Below, in pieces: positions 1-8,215 of a stretch of 64,000 nucleotides of DNA. A program made the translations under genes and the position numbers. The notes beneath the pieces are model-generated. The model searched no databases, was not told where the DNA came from, and was given only the letters and a program-made list of their open reading frames with translations. The stretch comes from Clostridia bacterium. Its GTDB lineage: Bacteria > Bacillota > Clostridia > Oscillospirales > Oscillospiraceae. Every line of letters starts with the position of its first letter. Position 1 is the stretch's first letter. The stretch is from assembly GCA_009929315.1 (NCBI GenBank), contig SAAS01000002.1, positions 62,001 through 126,000 of the forward strand, in the 5' to 3' direction.

Positions 1-114
1 GATTTCAAGGGCTGCCTTTGAACCGGGCAATATCCTGAACTCGCGCAGCACAAGCCACTTCAGGCGCTCAAGGTAATCCCTCTCGAGCTGCAGGATAATA
101 TCGTCTGCGGTCAA
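1..114 (-). CDS. Phage tail-region protein, N-terminal 38 codons only
   Basis: An open frame starts at a TTG that overlaps the stop of the tail tube gene and runs off the left window edge. The visible 38 residues are charged and leucine-rich (start TADDIILQLERDYLERL) and contain no motif I recognise. In contractile-tail phages the gene after sheath and tube is usually a tail assembly chaperone, so that is the positional guess, but the sequence does not prove it. The overlap with the tube gene argues for translational coupling. Confidence 0.5.
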   Translation of the reverse strand, partial: MTADDIILQLERDYLERLKWLVLREFRILPGSKAALEI

Positions 115-500
115 GTTGCCATCTCCGTTCTATGGTTTGAAACAACGGTAATACGCTCGGCAACCATCCTGCTCAGTTCTCCGCTTTCTTCAATACTGCT
201 CCACTGGCAGCCGGTATAAATCACACGCCTGTCAGGTTTAACAATAACCAAAGAGAAATCGGAAAGGCTGTGAAAGTTGATCCCGTCACTGATTGCCTCA
301 TCGGTTGCATATAGTCGTGTAAGCTCAAGTCTGTATGTAAGCTGATTGGCAATAGTGGCAACAGGCTCACTCTCTCCGAAAGCCTCAACAACCTGCTCTG
401 AACGCGTCGCGCTTGCTTTGTAGCTTTGAACGACGGCAAGCTTTTTGCCCTGCGCCTCAATATAGATATCGCTGCTGGTAGGAAATCCGATTACACTCAT
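111..500 (-). CDS. Phage tail tube (core tail) protein
   Basis: This 129-residue protein lies directly after the tail sheath gene, the standard place of the inner tube subunit of contractile tails. Size and composition (small, beta-rich, few cysteines, no signal or membrane segment) fit an XkdM-type core tail protein. The start ATG at 500 follows a good AGGAGG site. The assignment rests mainly on order and size, since I see no diagnostic motif. It would polymerise into the tube through which DNA passes, inside the sheath encoded at 512-1564. Confidence 0.6.
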   Translation of the reverse strand: MSVIGFPTSSDIYIEAQGKKLAVVQSYKASATRSEQVVEAFGESEPVATIANQLTYRLELTRLYATDEAISDGINFHSLSDFSLVIVKPDRRVIYTGCQWSSIEESGELSRMVAERITVVSNHRTEMAT

Positions 501-511
501 CCCAAGCCTCC

Positions 512-1564
512 TTAAACACTGATGTGCGCGGACAAAATTATTCTGTTAAGTCCATGCGCAACCGCAAAATCAAAGCCGACGTTGCAAACCGTTGGGTCGC
601 TTTCATCGGCCACAGCCGTCACTGCACCGTAAGCGTCAATGATTTCCTTTTTCAGCTTACTTTCAAGCTCAATGATTACCTGTGTTCGAATGGCCCCCCT
701 TGTCTGAACCGTATTCTTAACGCGCGGAAACTTCAGGCGCAGAGCCGCGCGAACAGAGGGGATTACATCGTCAACGATAAGTACGGTGGTAAGCTCGCGC
801 CAGGTAGCGTCTGTTACTCCCGCTGTCTTCGTTCTGGTGGTTACCCCTCGCACAACGCAGGGACTTCCGTAAGCGCTCTCGATCGGTGTTACTCCGGCCT
901 GTACCAAAGTTGTAATATCCGAATCGGAGAATATTCGCGAGAAATTATCCAATCCGCTGAGCTCCGCCCCGTTAACCGGAAGCGCAGGGTCGCCTCCTGC
1001 AGAGATAAGACCCGCCAGAGCCGCGGCTGCCGCGCCCGTTATCGCCGCTGAGTCTTCAAGCGCCGGATAGACCAAAACCATTCGCTCATAATTCAGTGCC
1101 GCGGCTTTCACGGAGGCCTCGGCAACTGTTCCGACGCATTCCGCAATACCGATACGGTATTTACAGTTCTCGGAAGCTCCTTCTATCGCCGTTTTAATCG
1201 CTCCCAGAACCTCGTCGCCCCTGCTGTCACAGAGCATAAGCGTAACGTCCTCTTTTTCTGTCAAAACAGCAAACGCTGCTGTGTAATCCGCCGTGACAGC
1301 CTCCGTGGCGACTGCTGCAGGCACCGCCTTTATGCCCGCCGCGCCATTTAACAGAAGTATTCTAATAAGTTCAGTCAGATTGCAGTCCGCGCCGTAAAGG
1401 CTGACCGCCTCGCCATAGGACGAAATGCTGGAGCACTCACCCTTCGAGCCGCCTGCGGAAACGGCGGCAATACCCACTGTTTTCCCCGTACTCGAGCCCG
1501 ATATGGCGCTTGAAACCTCAATGCCGGAGTAAATCCCCGGTCTTTCGTTATTTGCCACTATCAA
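512..1564 (-). CDS. Phage tail sheath protein
   Basis: A 350-residue protein with the features of a contractile tail sheath. The N-terminus reads NNERPGIYSGIEVSS, close to the RPGVYI-type opening of sheath proteins. The middle holds an Ala/Gly-rich alternating segment, and the C-terminal third (about residues 250-350) resembles the conserved sheath domain with TRTKTAGVTDATWRELTTV followed by a subtilisin-like beta/alpha region. It starts at TTG 1564 or GTG 1558, both behind AAAGGA, and overlaps the preceding gene by 17 bases. Its presence shows a myovirus-like or contractile particle. At 350 residues it is at the short end for the family. Confidence 0.82.
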   Translation of the reverse strand: MIVANNERPGIYSGIEVSSAISGSSTGKTVGIAAVSAGGSKGECSSISSYGEAVSLYGADCNLTELIRILLLNGAAGIKAVPAAVATEAVTADYTAAFAVLTEKEDVTLMLCDSRGDEVLGAIKTAIEGASENCKYRIGIAECVGTVAEASVKAAALNYERMVLVYPALEDSAAITGAAAAALAGLISAGGDPALPVNGAELSGLDNFSRIFSDSDITTLVQAGVTPIESAYGSPCVVRGVTTRTKTAGVTDATWRELTTVLIVDDVIPSVRAALRLKFPRVKNTVQTRGAIRTQVIIELESKLKKEIIDAYGAVTAVADESDPTVCNVGFDFAVAHGLNRIILSAHISV

Positions 1565-2054
1565 CAGTTCCTTTCAATACAAAATCCAAAAACTCCACGT
1601 CGCCGCCATCGCTTTCGCCAACCATAAACGCAAGCGCGCTGGAAGAACACACGCACCTGTAAGCAGAGAGCTTCTCATCGGCACTCACCTCACCGAACTT
1701 GAGCTCAATAACTCTTAGTCCCGAGGGCAGCTTGTCAATGCAGCCTCTCAGAGCGTCAGCGCATTCAACGCAGCCCGAAGCGCCAATTTGCGTGCCAAAG
1801 GGTGAATAAATCTCAAAGCGCAGCCCCAGCTCGAGTCTTCTTCCGAAAAGCTCGGTATCGGCACTGCCTCCGGAGCCTGCGCGTGTTCCGAGATATTCCC
1901 CCATTCCGGAGCTGAGGTACTTGCAGCTTTCAATCCCGACACTGACAGAAACTCCCGTTTTTAAATCGGCTCTCTGCTCAGGGAATTCACGAAACGCATT
2001 TATGCCCTCAGCTTTGAGTACATTTACAACAGCATCCAAAATGTCGTTAAGCAT
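1548..2054 (-). CDS. Phage neck/tail-completion-type protein (unassigned)
   Basis: A 168-residue protein between the putative stopper gene and the sheath. ATG 2054 is preferred over GTG 2057 because GAGGTG lies 7 bases upstream; it overlaps the upstream gene's end by a few bases. The sequence begins with a helical segment (MLNDILDAVVNVLKAEGI), then beta-rich stretches with Gly/Ser loops. Proteins of this size just upstream of the sheath are commonly tail terminators or tail completion proteins, and that is the inference here. No catalytic motif is visible. Confidence 0.5.
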   Translation of the reverse strand: MLNDILDAVVNVLKAEGINAFREFPEQRADLKTGVSVSVGIESCKYLSSGMGEYLGTRAGSGGSADTELFGRRLELGLRFEIYSPFGTQIGASGCVECADALRGCIDKLPSGLRVIELKFGEVSADEKLSAYRCVCSSSALAFMVGESDGGDVEFLDFVLKGTVDSGK

Positions 2055-2385
2055 CACTTTTCACCTCGCCGACCTTTAGCAAAACACATTCGCGGTGAGT
2101 AACCTTTTCGCCGTCAAGTACCTCCCTGACGCTTAAAAGCTCAAAGCTAATTCCTCCGCAAACAACGATCGTTGTTCTTCCGCAGGCAAAGACCTCTGTC
2201 GGTTCAGCCAAGAGCAGATATTTTTCCGTCGGCAGAACACCCGCCTTACACCTTTTTTCCTCTGCCTCCAAATGTAAATTCATAGGCTCAAGAAAACCTC
2301 TAAACTCCCGTCCCTCCGTCGCTCCGCCATCAAAAGCGACCAGCTTCTGTCCATATCTCCAAAGCCCGTCAAAAATACCGCTCAT
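2047..2385 (-). CDS. Phage head-tail joining-type protein (unassigned)
   Basis: A 112-residue protein. The start ATG at 2385 overlaps the stop of the upstream gene in a TGATG arrangement and has GGCGGTG upstream, so an upstream extension in the same frame is discarded. The sequence is beta-rich with short repeats of hydrophobic strands (KYLLLAEP, TTIVVCGGISFELLSVREV). Position two genes after the capsid protein fits a head-closure or stopper protein. I do not recognise the family by motif. Confidence 0.5.
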   Translation of the reverse strand: MSGIFDGLWRYGQKLVAFDGGATEGREFRGFLEPMNLHLEAEEKRCKAGVLPTEKYLLLAEPTEVFACGRTTIVVCGGISFELLSVREVLDGEKVTHRECVLLKVGEVKSDA

Positions 2386-2759
2386 CAGAATTTCACCGCC
2401 CGAAAACAAAAACCGCCGTCCTTTAAGCAGCCCGCCAGCATCAGCTCCGCCTGATTTCGAAGCGACTCCACGGAGTTTCTTTTTGCGATCTCTCCCCGCT
2501 TTTTCAAGGTCACGCTTCCTGCGGAAAAGCTGTCCACCTCGGGGCAGTCCAGTCCTATGAACATCGCTATACTCAAAATTCCCGCGGCTCTGACAAAATC
2601 ATCGTGAATCGTGTCGATTGAAACCTCGTCCTTCAGCCGAGAAATAAGTTCCGCATAGGCGGCGGCGCACATCTCATTGAGCGACCCCTCAGCCGATGCT
2701 GAAAGCTCCTGCCTATAAACGAGCTTCGCCTTCTCGAAGATTTCCTGTTTAATGTCCAA
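2385..2759 (-). CDS. Phage head-tail connector-type protein (unassigned)
   Basis: A 124-residue mostly helical protein immediately after the major capsid gene, the usual place of the head-tail adaptor. I prefer TTG 2759, which sits just behind GGGGGAG, over ATG 2804, which has no ribosome site and would place a 9-bp hairpin (2778-2799) inside the coding region. The spacing of the TTG from its site is short (about 4 bases), so the start stays uncertain. Sequence shows amphipathic helices and a hydrophobic stretch (AAGILSIAMFIGLD), as in gp6-like adaptors, but no decisive motif. Confidence 0.5.
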   Translation of the reverse strand: MDIKQEIFEKAKLVYRQELSASAEGSLNEMCAAAYAELISRLKDEVSIDTIHDDFVRAAGILSIAMFIGLDCPEVDSFSAGSVTLKKRGEIAKRNSVESLRNQAELMLAGCLKDGGFCFRAVKF

Positions 2760-2777
2760 AAAACTCCCCCTTACCTT

Positions 2778-2799
2778 TGCGGGGAACCGGAGTTCCCCG
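2778..2799 (-). other. 9-bp hairpin after the capsid gene
   Basis: The inverted repeat GCGGGGAAC / GTTCCCCGC with a 4-base loop lies between the capsid stop (2809) and the preferred start of the next gene (2759). No T-run follows, so it is not an intrinsic terminator. It may protect the 3' end of a processed capsid mRNA or lower translation of the next gene. Confidence 0.5.
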
Positions 2800-2808
2800 C
2801 CCATACAA

Positions 2809-3840
2809 CTAAATGTTCAGCACCTTCGCAGCTTCAGTGTAGAGCTTGGCAAAGCCGGAAATGCTCGTAATCGCGGCTCTTTCAAGCTGTCTGTCGATAA
2901 GCCTGTCGTATTCAACGGAAACATCCGCCGCCTGAATCATTTCAAGTGCGTAGCCTCTGTCAAGCCCGATAACCGTACCGCTCGGAACAGCCGAAGTACG
3001 TACAAGCTTCGCGCCCAGCGGGTTATTAAGCTCGCCTGTTCCCTGGAAGTTAAGCCCCGTCAGCGGATTCTGAAATTCGCTGCACTTCAAAATTTGAAGC
3101 ATCGCATCGGGACTTACGAGCAGCGTGTTGAGAGTATAGGGATCAAACTGATTCCAGAACTCCAAAATCTGATCGTATGAAAGCGTCCCCGCCGTACCGC
3201 TTATAGGCGAAGTACCCACGTCGTAAGCACTTGCGGCGTTTTCGTTGCCGTCGCCGTTTACAATGACGTCTATTGCGTCCTCAAGATGCATGCGCATTAT
3301 GTGACTGCCGATCTGGCGAAGCATAACGGAAAAGAGATCGAGCTTCTGAAAGCGAACCGCCTCGTAGGAAGCGACGAGCATACGCCCTCTTTTATGGAGC
3401 TTTACAAGGTTTTCGCGAACTTTAACCTCGGTCTGAGGAATAACCGCTCCCTCATCAATCCTTCGCAGACTCTTCTCATCGGAAGTCGGAACGGAATAAA
3501 TGCTGCGATAGTCCATACCGTCAAATTTTGTAACGGTTGCCGTAATGGAGGGAAGCACATTTTCCTCCTCCATTCCCTGTCGAACGCTGCGCGCCACATA
3601 TTCCGGGAACAGCACCGAGCTTTCCGTTGTATGGAAAAACTTCTCAACGCTGTCGCTCCCGGCGCCGCGCACCTTGATGTCAAAGCGTTTAAGCTGACGC
3701 TGGTAGGCGTCAAGGCCCTCATAAGCAGTGCCTTTGTAGTCCTCGGATGGGTCAAGTCTTTCCAGTACCTGGGCAAAGCTCTTGCCGCTCTCGCCGTACA
3801 TGCCTTTATCCAGTTTGATTTCATTGAATTTAAAAGCCAT
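2809..3840 (-). CDS. Phage major capsid protein (HK97-fold type)
   Basis: A 343-residue protein in the position of the major capsid gene, after portal, protease and a small decoration-type gene. It has an N-terminal helical, charged segment (about residues 1-70), then PEYVARSVRQGMEEENVLPSI and the strand-rich core with a long helix (LHLEDAIDVIVNGDG), matching HK97-like coat proteins. ATG 3840 follows a GGAG-type site (aaggagattatt). The length is typical for a coat protein without a large delta domain. It would form the icosahedral shell with the products at 3866-4213 and 5258-6403. Confidence 0.78.
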   Translation of the reverse strand: MAFKFNEIKLDKGMYGESGKSFAQVLERLDPSEDYKGTAYEGLDAYQRQLKRFDIKVRGAGSDSVEKFFHTTESSVLFPEYVARSVRQGMEEENVLPSITATVTKFDGMDYRSIYSVPTSDEKSLRRIDEGAVIPQTEVKVRENLVKLHKRGRMLVASYEAVRFQKLDLFSVMLRQIGSHIMRMHLEDAIDVIVNGDGNENAASAYDVGTSPISGTAGTLSYDQILEFWNQFDPYTLNTLLVSPDAMLQILKCSEFQNPLTGLNFQGTGELNNPLGAKLVRTSAVPSGTVIGLDRGYALEMIQAADVSVEYDRLIDRQLERAAITSISGFAKLYTEAAKVLNI

Positions 3841-3865
3841 AATAATCTCCTTCTGATATTTGGTC

Positions 3866-4213
3866 TTAAAGCATAAGACCGATAGTCTTGCTTACAGTGT
3901 CAATGTCCATAACAAGGAATTCGCCGCCTGTTTCAGCAAGCTTCACTCCGCCGTCACCATCGGATGCAAGCTTAACAAATCCGACTGTCGGAGCCGTTCC
4001 CGAATATGAAAGCTGAACGTATCCCCCGATCTGAACCGCAGCGAAATCAGCGTCGCAGGCAAGAGCCGCTCCAAAAAACCGATTCCCGTCCGCGCAGGCG
4101 GAAACCTCACCGTTTCCGCTCATCTTGACGGGAGCACCTGCGCCCGCCGCCGCGGTTTTGCTGTTATAAAATGTGACTACGCTTTCCCCTATACCCTCAA
4201 AACTAACCTTCAC
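3866..4213 (-). CDS. Small capsid-associated (decoration-type) protein
   Basis: A 115-residue Gly/Ala-rich, beta-strand-rich protein between the protease and capsid genes. Short glycine-turn repeats (KMSGNGEVSACADGNRFFG, YVQLSYSGTAP, FVKLASDGDGGVKLA) resemble DUF2190-like proteins that decorate capsids. There is no signal peptide or membrane segment. The identity is inferred from position and fold-like composition. A promoter or terminator is not visible in the short gaps on either side, so it is probably part of one long transcript. Confidence 0.5.
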   Translation of the reverse strand: MKVSFEGIGESVVTFYNSKTAAAGAGAPVKMSGNGEVSACADGNRFFGAALACDADFAAVQIGGYVQLSYSGTAPTVGFVKLASDGDGGVKLAETGGEFLVMDIDTVSKTIGLML

Positions 4214-4260
4214 AAAATCAACCTCCGTTTTGTATTTGCAAACGGCAAACGCCGTAATGC

Positions 4261-5187
4261 CTAAACCTTATATTCGTCGCCGTTAAAGGAAACCAGCTTG
4301 TCCCTGCCCGGCAGCTGTGTTCTAAGCGGAAACTTGTCCTCAAGACTCTTCTCGAAAGCAACCTTCAAATTCTCAAGCTCCTTAACACCCATAATCCTTG
4401 CGTTTTCGCTCAGTGCCTCAAAGAGCTTTGGGTCGCAAAGCATACTTAAGCGCAGCACCTCATTTCGCAAGGCGTTTTTAAACTCGCGACCCAAAACCGC
4501 GTCCTTCTCCAGACTTTCATATTCAGCGAAGAAGCGACCGCCCTGCTCGCTTTGAACCAGACCTTTAAGATTGTCATTCGTCCCGAAGCGCTTAACAACT
4601 CCGGCCGCTCTTTGCGCCGGAACCGCCACGAAACTCCACTCATAAGCGTCGCTGACCGCAAAAAGCTCAAGGTAGCAAAGCTTTCCGCCATACTCTCTTC
4701 CCGGAATATGTCCGCAGCCGTTCGGTCTCGCTTCTTCGCCGCAAACGGAGCAAACCCTTCGTCCGACGCAGCAGCCAACGCTCGTCTCTTTTTTAATTCC
4801 GGCTTCAATCTCCGCTATAAGCTCGGCGTTTTTCTCGTTTCGCAGCATATAAGCGTAGCCCTTGAGCACGATATACGGCTCGCCTAAGCTGTTTCGACTG
4901 TTCTCTTTGACAATTTCCGTGCGATAAATCCTGGCAGTCTGATTCGTCGTCTTCCATTCATGGTCGAATATTCCGGTTTTACCGACAAAGAGCTTTGAGA
5001 GCTTTTCAAGCGCCTCCTCGGAAAATTTTTCAAAATCACGGTCGACCTCGTTGTCGCAAAGTACCACCGAAAAAGTATAAACCTGCTCCTTCGTCAGCTC
5101 CGTTTTCGCAAACGTGTTAATCATTTTAAGTTCTGCCTCAATGTCAGGCGTTTTAACGCGCTCCGCACCTGCTTTATAAATCTTCAA
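4261..5187 (-). CDS. Phage prohead protease/scaffold-type protein with zinc-ribbon-like insertion
   Basis: A 308-residue protein between portal and capsid genes. TTG 5187 is chosen because GGGAGG precedes it by 7 bases; the longer frame from 5229 has no such site. The N-terminal two thirds look like a maturation protease: a conserved His region (GIFDHEWKTTNQTARI) and the segment SDAYEWSFVAVPAQ, resembling the ES-VavPa signature of prohead proteases. Between them lies CSVCGEEARPNGCGH, a possible metal-binding insertion. The C-terminal 80 residues are charged and helical, as expected for a fused scaffold. Confidence 0.6.
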   Translation of the reverse strand: MKIYKAGAERVKTPDIEAELKMINTFAKTELTKEQVYTFSVVLCDNEVDRDFEKFSEEALEKLSKLFVGKTGIFDHEWKTTNQTARIYRTEIVKENSRNSLGEPYIVLKGYAYMLRNEKNAELIAEIEAGIKKETSVGCCVGRRVCSVCGEEARPNGCGHIPGREYGGKLCYLELFAVSDAYEWSFVAVPAQRAAGVVKRFGTNDNLKGLVQSEQGGRFFAEYESLEKDAVLGREFKNALRNEVLRLSMLCDPKLFEALSENARIMGVKELENLKVAFEKSLEDKFPLRTQLPGRDKLVSFNGDEYKV

Positions 5188-5257
5188 ATATTTACCTCCC
5201 AAAACTCTGCCTTGCGTATCTTTTTGCAATTATGTCTTGTTGCGCCAACAATTTCTT

Positions 5258-6403
5258 TTAATTGTCCGATTCAGACATTATTCTGGCCTGCGCCTCAAAA
5301 AGCGCCGCCCGAGCCTCTTCAACCGCATCCTGCAAATTAATTGGTTCCCAGCAGACCTCAAAGCCGCAGTATCGGCCGTGCATGCGGAGCCACAGGTCAC
5401 AGATTTGCTCGATTACTGGTGTCAGCGTTCGCCTCACCGCTGTCAGCTCACTTGTCATGAGGTCCGCCTGTTGGGCTGACATTCTCTCCGTGGATGACCA
5501 GCTCAGCCCAAGCATAAACGGCGGGATTCCGGTACGCGAAATAAGCTGTTCCAGAATCTGCCGCACGGGAACTTCGCTGTCCATAATTTGACTGTCCGCT
5601 CCGATAACCTTGATATCCACATTACCCACGGCCACAAAATCGCGGACGCTTCCGCTTTTGCCGGACTGCATCGCCGCGCTCCATTCCTTCGCAATCTGCT
5701 CCGAGCGCTCCTTCGCGTAAGCCTTGTCAATGATGTCTCCCTGGGGTTTATAGACAACGGCGTAGCGGATATTTCCGGCTCGCTCCCAGTTGATTCCTAC
5801 GGAGTTGTAAATCTTCAGCAGTATTTCCGCCAAAAACGGCATGCTTCGAAAAATTGACACACCATAGGGCGAATCCGCTTCGGGATTAAACGGCGTGAAC
5901 AGAATGAGATTTTGATAAGGCAGAGGCTCAAAAAGTCCCGAATCAGAACGCCCGCAAATGACAAAATCCAAAGGGGACAAGCCCTCCTTAACCTGAACAT
6001 CGCAAACATTTCCGCAAAGCACCGCCGCGATTTCCCTGTTTCCATCAGTGACAATCTCGCCCACGGCACGTCCGCAGGTAATCAGCGAGTCCAAATAATT
6101 ATCCAGAAACGCGTTTATGCCTCTCTGTGAGCGTCCTGCGTTAACCTTTCTCAAAAACTCGTTTAGCTCTGACTCCGTTTTTTTATCCTCACAGCAGACA
6201 CTGAATCCCCCTGTAAGCCTGATAATTTTCATCACCGCCGCGTCAAGTACGGGTATAGCCTCCCGAATCGTCCGATAGAGCCTGATGTCACCGCCTCCGA
6301 GCGGAACGTAACTGTCAAGTATACCGAAAGGGTGCTGTGAAACAGACCTGATTTGCGTGGATACCGCAGCAGGTCTTTCGGCAGCGCGCTTGAAAATCCC
6401 CAT
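5258..6403 (-). CDS. Phage portal protein
   Basis: A 381-residue protein directly downstream of the large terminase, the standard portal position. It shows the portal-like order: an N-terminal region with a conserved Leu/Asp-rich helix (LDAAVMKIIRLTGGF), a beta-rich wing (ICGRSDSGLFEPLPYQNLI, then FTPFNPEADSPYGVSI), and a helical stem/crown (SRTGIPPFMLGLSWSSTERM, then QQADLMTSELTAVRRTLTPV). ATG 6403 has an excellent AAAGGAGG site. At 381 residues it is a short portal. It forms the DNA entry ring and docks the terminase encoded at 6472-7728. Confidence 0.8.
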   Translation of the reverse strand: MGIFKRAAERPAAVSTQIRSVSQHPFGILDSYVPLGGGDIRLYRTIREAIPVLDAAVMKIIRLTGGFSVCCEDKKTESELNEFLRKVNAGRSQRGINAFLDNYLDSLITCGRAVGEIVTDGNREIAAVLCGNVCDVQVKEGLSPLDFVICGRSDSGLFEPLPYQNLILFTPFNPEADSPYGVSIFRSMPFLAEILLKIYNSVGINWERAGNIRYAVVYKPQGDIIDKAYAKERSEQIAKEWSAAMQSGKSGSVRDFVAVGNVDIKVIGADSQIMDSEVPVRQILEQLISRTGIPPFMLGLSWSSTERMSAQQADLMTSELTAVRRTLTPVIEQICDLWLRMHGRYCGFEVCWEPINLQDAVEEARAALFEAQARIMSESDN

Positions 6404-6471
6404 AATTTTCCTCCTTTGTCTTGCTAGGGCTTCTGTTAAGCCTAAAATTTTGAACTGCGTTACCTCGCGTT

Positions 6472-7728
6472 TTACCTCTCGCGTTCAACATATGTTGCAG
6501 CAAAGAAGCCTTCTCCTGCAGGAGCCGCGATGGTAGCCGCGAAGTATCGGATGTCATCCATTGCGTGGTCAAATTGCTTAATCGGCGCATCCTTCCCTTC
6601 CTTTTTCTCGTCCCACGAGTAGAGGGAAAACTCACGAATTGCGTCAATGCAGTCACAGCAGATAACGATTCTTCCCGATTTGAGCAGATCCGCCGTCAGA
6701 CGAATACCTCTCAAAACGTCGTTGTCCGCCTTTAAAACCGAAAGTTCCTCGCGCCTGAGCGCTTCGATAAAGCTTGCAGCCGAGGGGTCAACCACTACTG
6801 CGCTCGGTCGAATGTTACCGCAGAGCGTCAAAAGCTCTTTGACATACTCAGCGTCTGTTCTCTGCGTCCCCTCAATACGCGAATTGTAGTAATACTCTCG
6901 CAGTCTGTACCACACATTTTCCTTAAGCCCCCAAAGCCCGAAGGAAGCCGGATTCGCGGTGCCGTAATCACAGGAAACAGCGTACTTTTCAATCTCGCCT
7001 TCAGGTGGTTTCCCGATAAAATTCTCGTCGAAAAAATCGTACACTCTGCCCTGCGATGCCACCCATTCTCCGAGAATAAAGCGCCGGAAAAACACCCCCG
7101 AATACATCTTCCGATATCTCTGAACAATCCTGCGCGAAAGCGCCGGATTATCCTCTAACGCGAATTGTATGTATAGTGCTCTCCGTTCCTGATATTTTTG
7201 TATCCATTCGAGGTAAAACCAATGGTTAGGTCCCTCCGGGTTGCAGTTGAACCAAAGCTTTGAGCCCGATACGCTGCAACGTGCGCAAGCCTGTTCAACA
7301 AAGCTTCGGGGCATAAGCGCAACCTCATCCAGCAAAACTCCTGCGAAAGTAGCTCCCTGTATCAGCGCCTGCGAACTTTCATCGCGCCCGCCGAAAAGAT
7401 AAAAGGTGTTCGTCCTGCCGCCGAAACTCACCGTGAAGAGATTTTTTGACAGTTTCTCCTCGCATACAAATCCGAGATCGCTCATTACCGGAAGCAAAAC
7501 GCTCACCACGTTGCGACGCAGGGAGGTAATCGTCTTCCCGCACATTCCGAAACCCAGCCCGTCAAAACGCCGCATCGCCCAGCAAACGAAAGAAATACCC
7601 ATGCAAAGCGTCTTTCCGCTGCGAACGGCCCCGTCGCAGATAATTGCGTCATAGTCCTCGTAAGGAGAAGAATCGCTCCACCAGCTCAGGGCAAGTGTCT
7701 GTTTATCGCTGAAGTTTTCAAATCTCAT
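6472..7728 (-). CDS. Phage terminase large subunit
   Basis: A 418-residue packaging motor. Walker A is DGAVRSGKTLCMG near residue 35, Walker B is GVLLDEVALM near residue 132, and the C-terminal RNase H-like nuclease carries the acidic blocks SCDYGTANPASFGLWG (near 250) and VVVDPSAASFIEAL (near 312). The pattern fits the PBSX/T4-like terminase families. The start ATG overlaps the small-subunit stop (ATGA), indicating coupling. No frameshift or loss of catalytic acid is seen, so the motor looks functional. Confidence 0.9.
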   Translation of the reverse strand: MRFENFSDKQTLALSWWSDSSPYEDYDAIICDGAVRSGKTLCMGISFVCWAMRRFDGLGFGMCGKTITSLRRNVVSVLLPVMSDLGFVCEEKLSKNLFTVSFGGRTNTFYLFGGRDESSQALIQGATFAGVLLDEVALMPRSFVEQACARCSVSGSKLWFNCNPEGPNHWFYLEWIQKYQERRALYIQFALEDNPALSRRIVQRYRKMYSGVFFRRFILGEWVASQGRVYDFFDENFIGKPPEGEIEKYAVSCDYGTANPASFGLWGLKENVWYRLREYYYNSRIEGTQRTDAEYVKELLTLCGNIRPSAVVVDPSAASFIEALRREELSVLKADNDVLRGIRLTADLLKSGRIVICCDCIDAIREFSLYSWDEKKEGKDAPIKQFDHAMDDIRYFAATIAAPAGEGFFAATYVERER

Positions 7729-8042
7729 GCTTCAATGGCGTTTAGCCTGGCAGCGGCTCTGTCCATTGCCGTAAAAAAGCTTTCGGCCTCATCGCCCTTT
7801 TGCGTCTGCGGAGCGGTGAGTCCTGCCAGAAGCTCCAACAGTGCGATTCTGTTAATAAGCTTCACCTCAACAAGTCCGTTTGACCCTCTTTTAACTTCGG
7901 AAACCATGCTTAAATCAAGCTTGTCGATTTGCTCCCTGCTTTCAGGATCGAGAAATACCAGTTTCACCGCGTCATTTGCCTTTCCGAATGCCAGATTTCC
8001 TATTCGATTTATCACATCTGCTCCGCTCAATTTTTTTCTCAA
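7725..8042 (-). CDS. Phage terminase small subunit
   Basis: A 105-residue protein just before the large terminase. The start is taken at TTG 8042, which follows GGAGG with 8 bases between; the longer frame to 8138 lacks a ribosome site and begins with a hydrophobic, non-phage-like stretch. The sequence has an N-terminal DNA-binding-type helical part (KLSGADVINRIGNLAFGKANDA trimmed here to its first 20 residues would be typical of TerS) and a helical C-terminus ending in the large-subunit overlap. No phage regulator, integrase or lysis gene lies upstream of it in the window. Confidence 0.6.
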   Translation of the reverse strand: MRKKLSGADVINRIGNLAFGKANDAVKLVFLDPESREQIDKLDLSMVSEVKRGSNGLVEVKLINRIALLELLAGLTAPQTQKGDEAESFFTAMDRAAARLNAIEA

Positions 8043-8086
8043 GCAAATTCCCTCCTCACCCGTCGGAGAAAACAGCGTGAAATGTG

Positions 8087-8102
8087 TACGTTCGCGTACA
8101 AA
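8087..8102. repeat. Palindrome TGTACG-TTCG-CGTACA upstream of terS
   Basis: A perfect inverted repeat with 6-bp arms and a 4-base loop lies in the leader of the phage packaging operon, about 45 bases before the chosen terS start. It has no T-run that would make it a terminator. It could be an operator for a phage or host regulator or an RNA hairpin. It does not match the Gram-positive LexA box. Confidence 0.4.
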
Positions 8103-8178
8103 AATTTTTAAAAACAAAAAAACATATCGGTAATCCACAAAATGGCAAATTTATCTTGCGCTAAAAACCTGCTTTTGG

Positions 8179-8207
8179 ATTGTATCCTAGCACTTTGCTT
8201 TTGCGAA
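8179..8207 (-). promoter_or_regulatory. Candidate promoter of the phage packaging operon
   Basis: On the minus strand TTCGCA and TACAAT are separated by 17 bases. The -35 is weak (4 of 6 positions), the -10 good. It is the only promoter-like pair I see between the terminator at 8278-8315 and terS. A weak -35 next to the repeats at 8216-8268 would suit activator control. Confidence 0.4.
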
Positions 8208-8215
8208 AATTGTCG

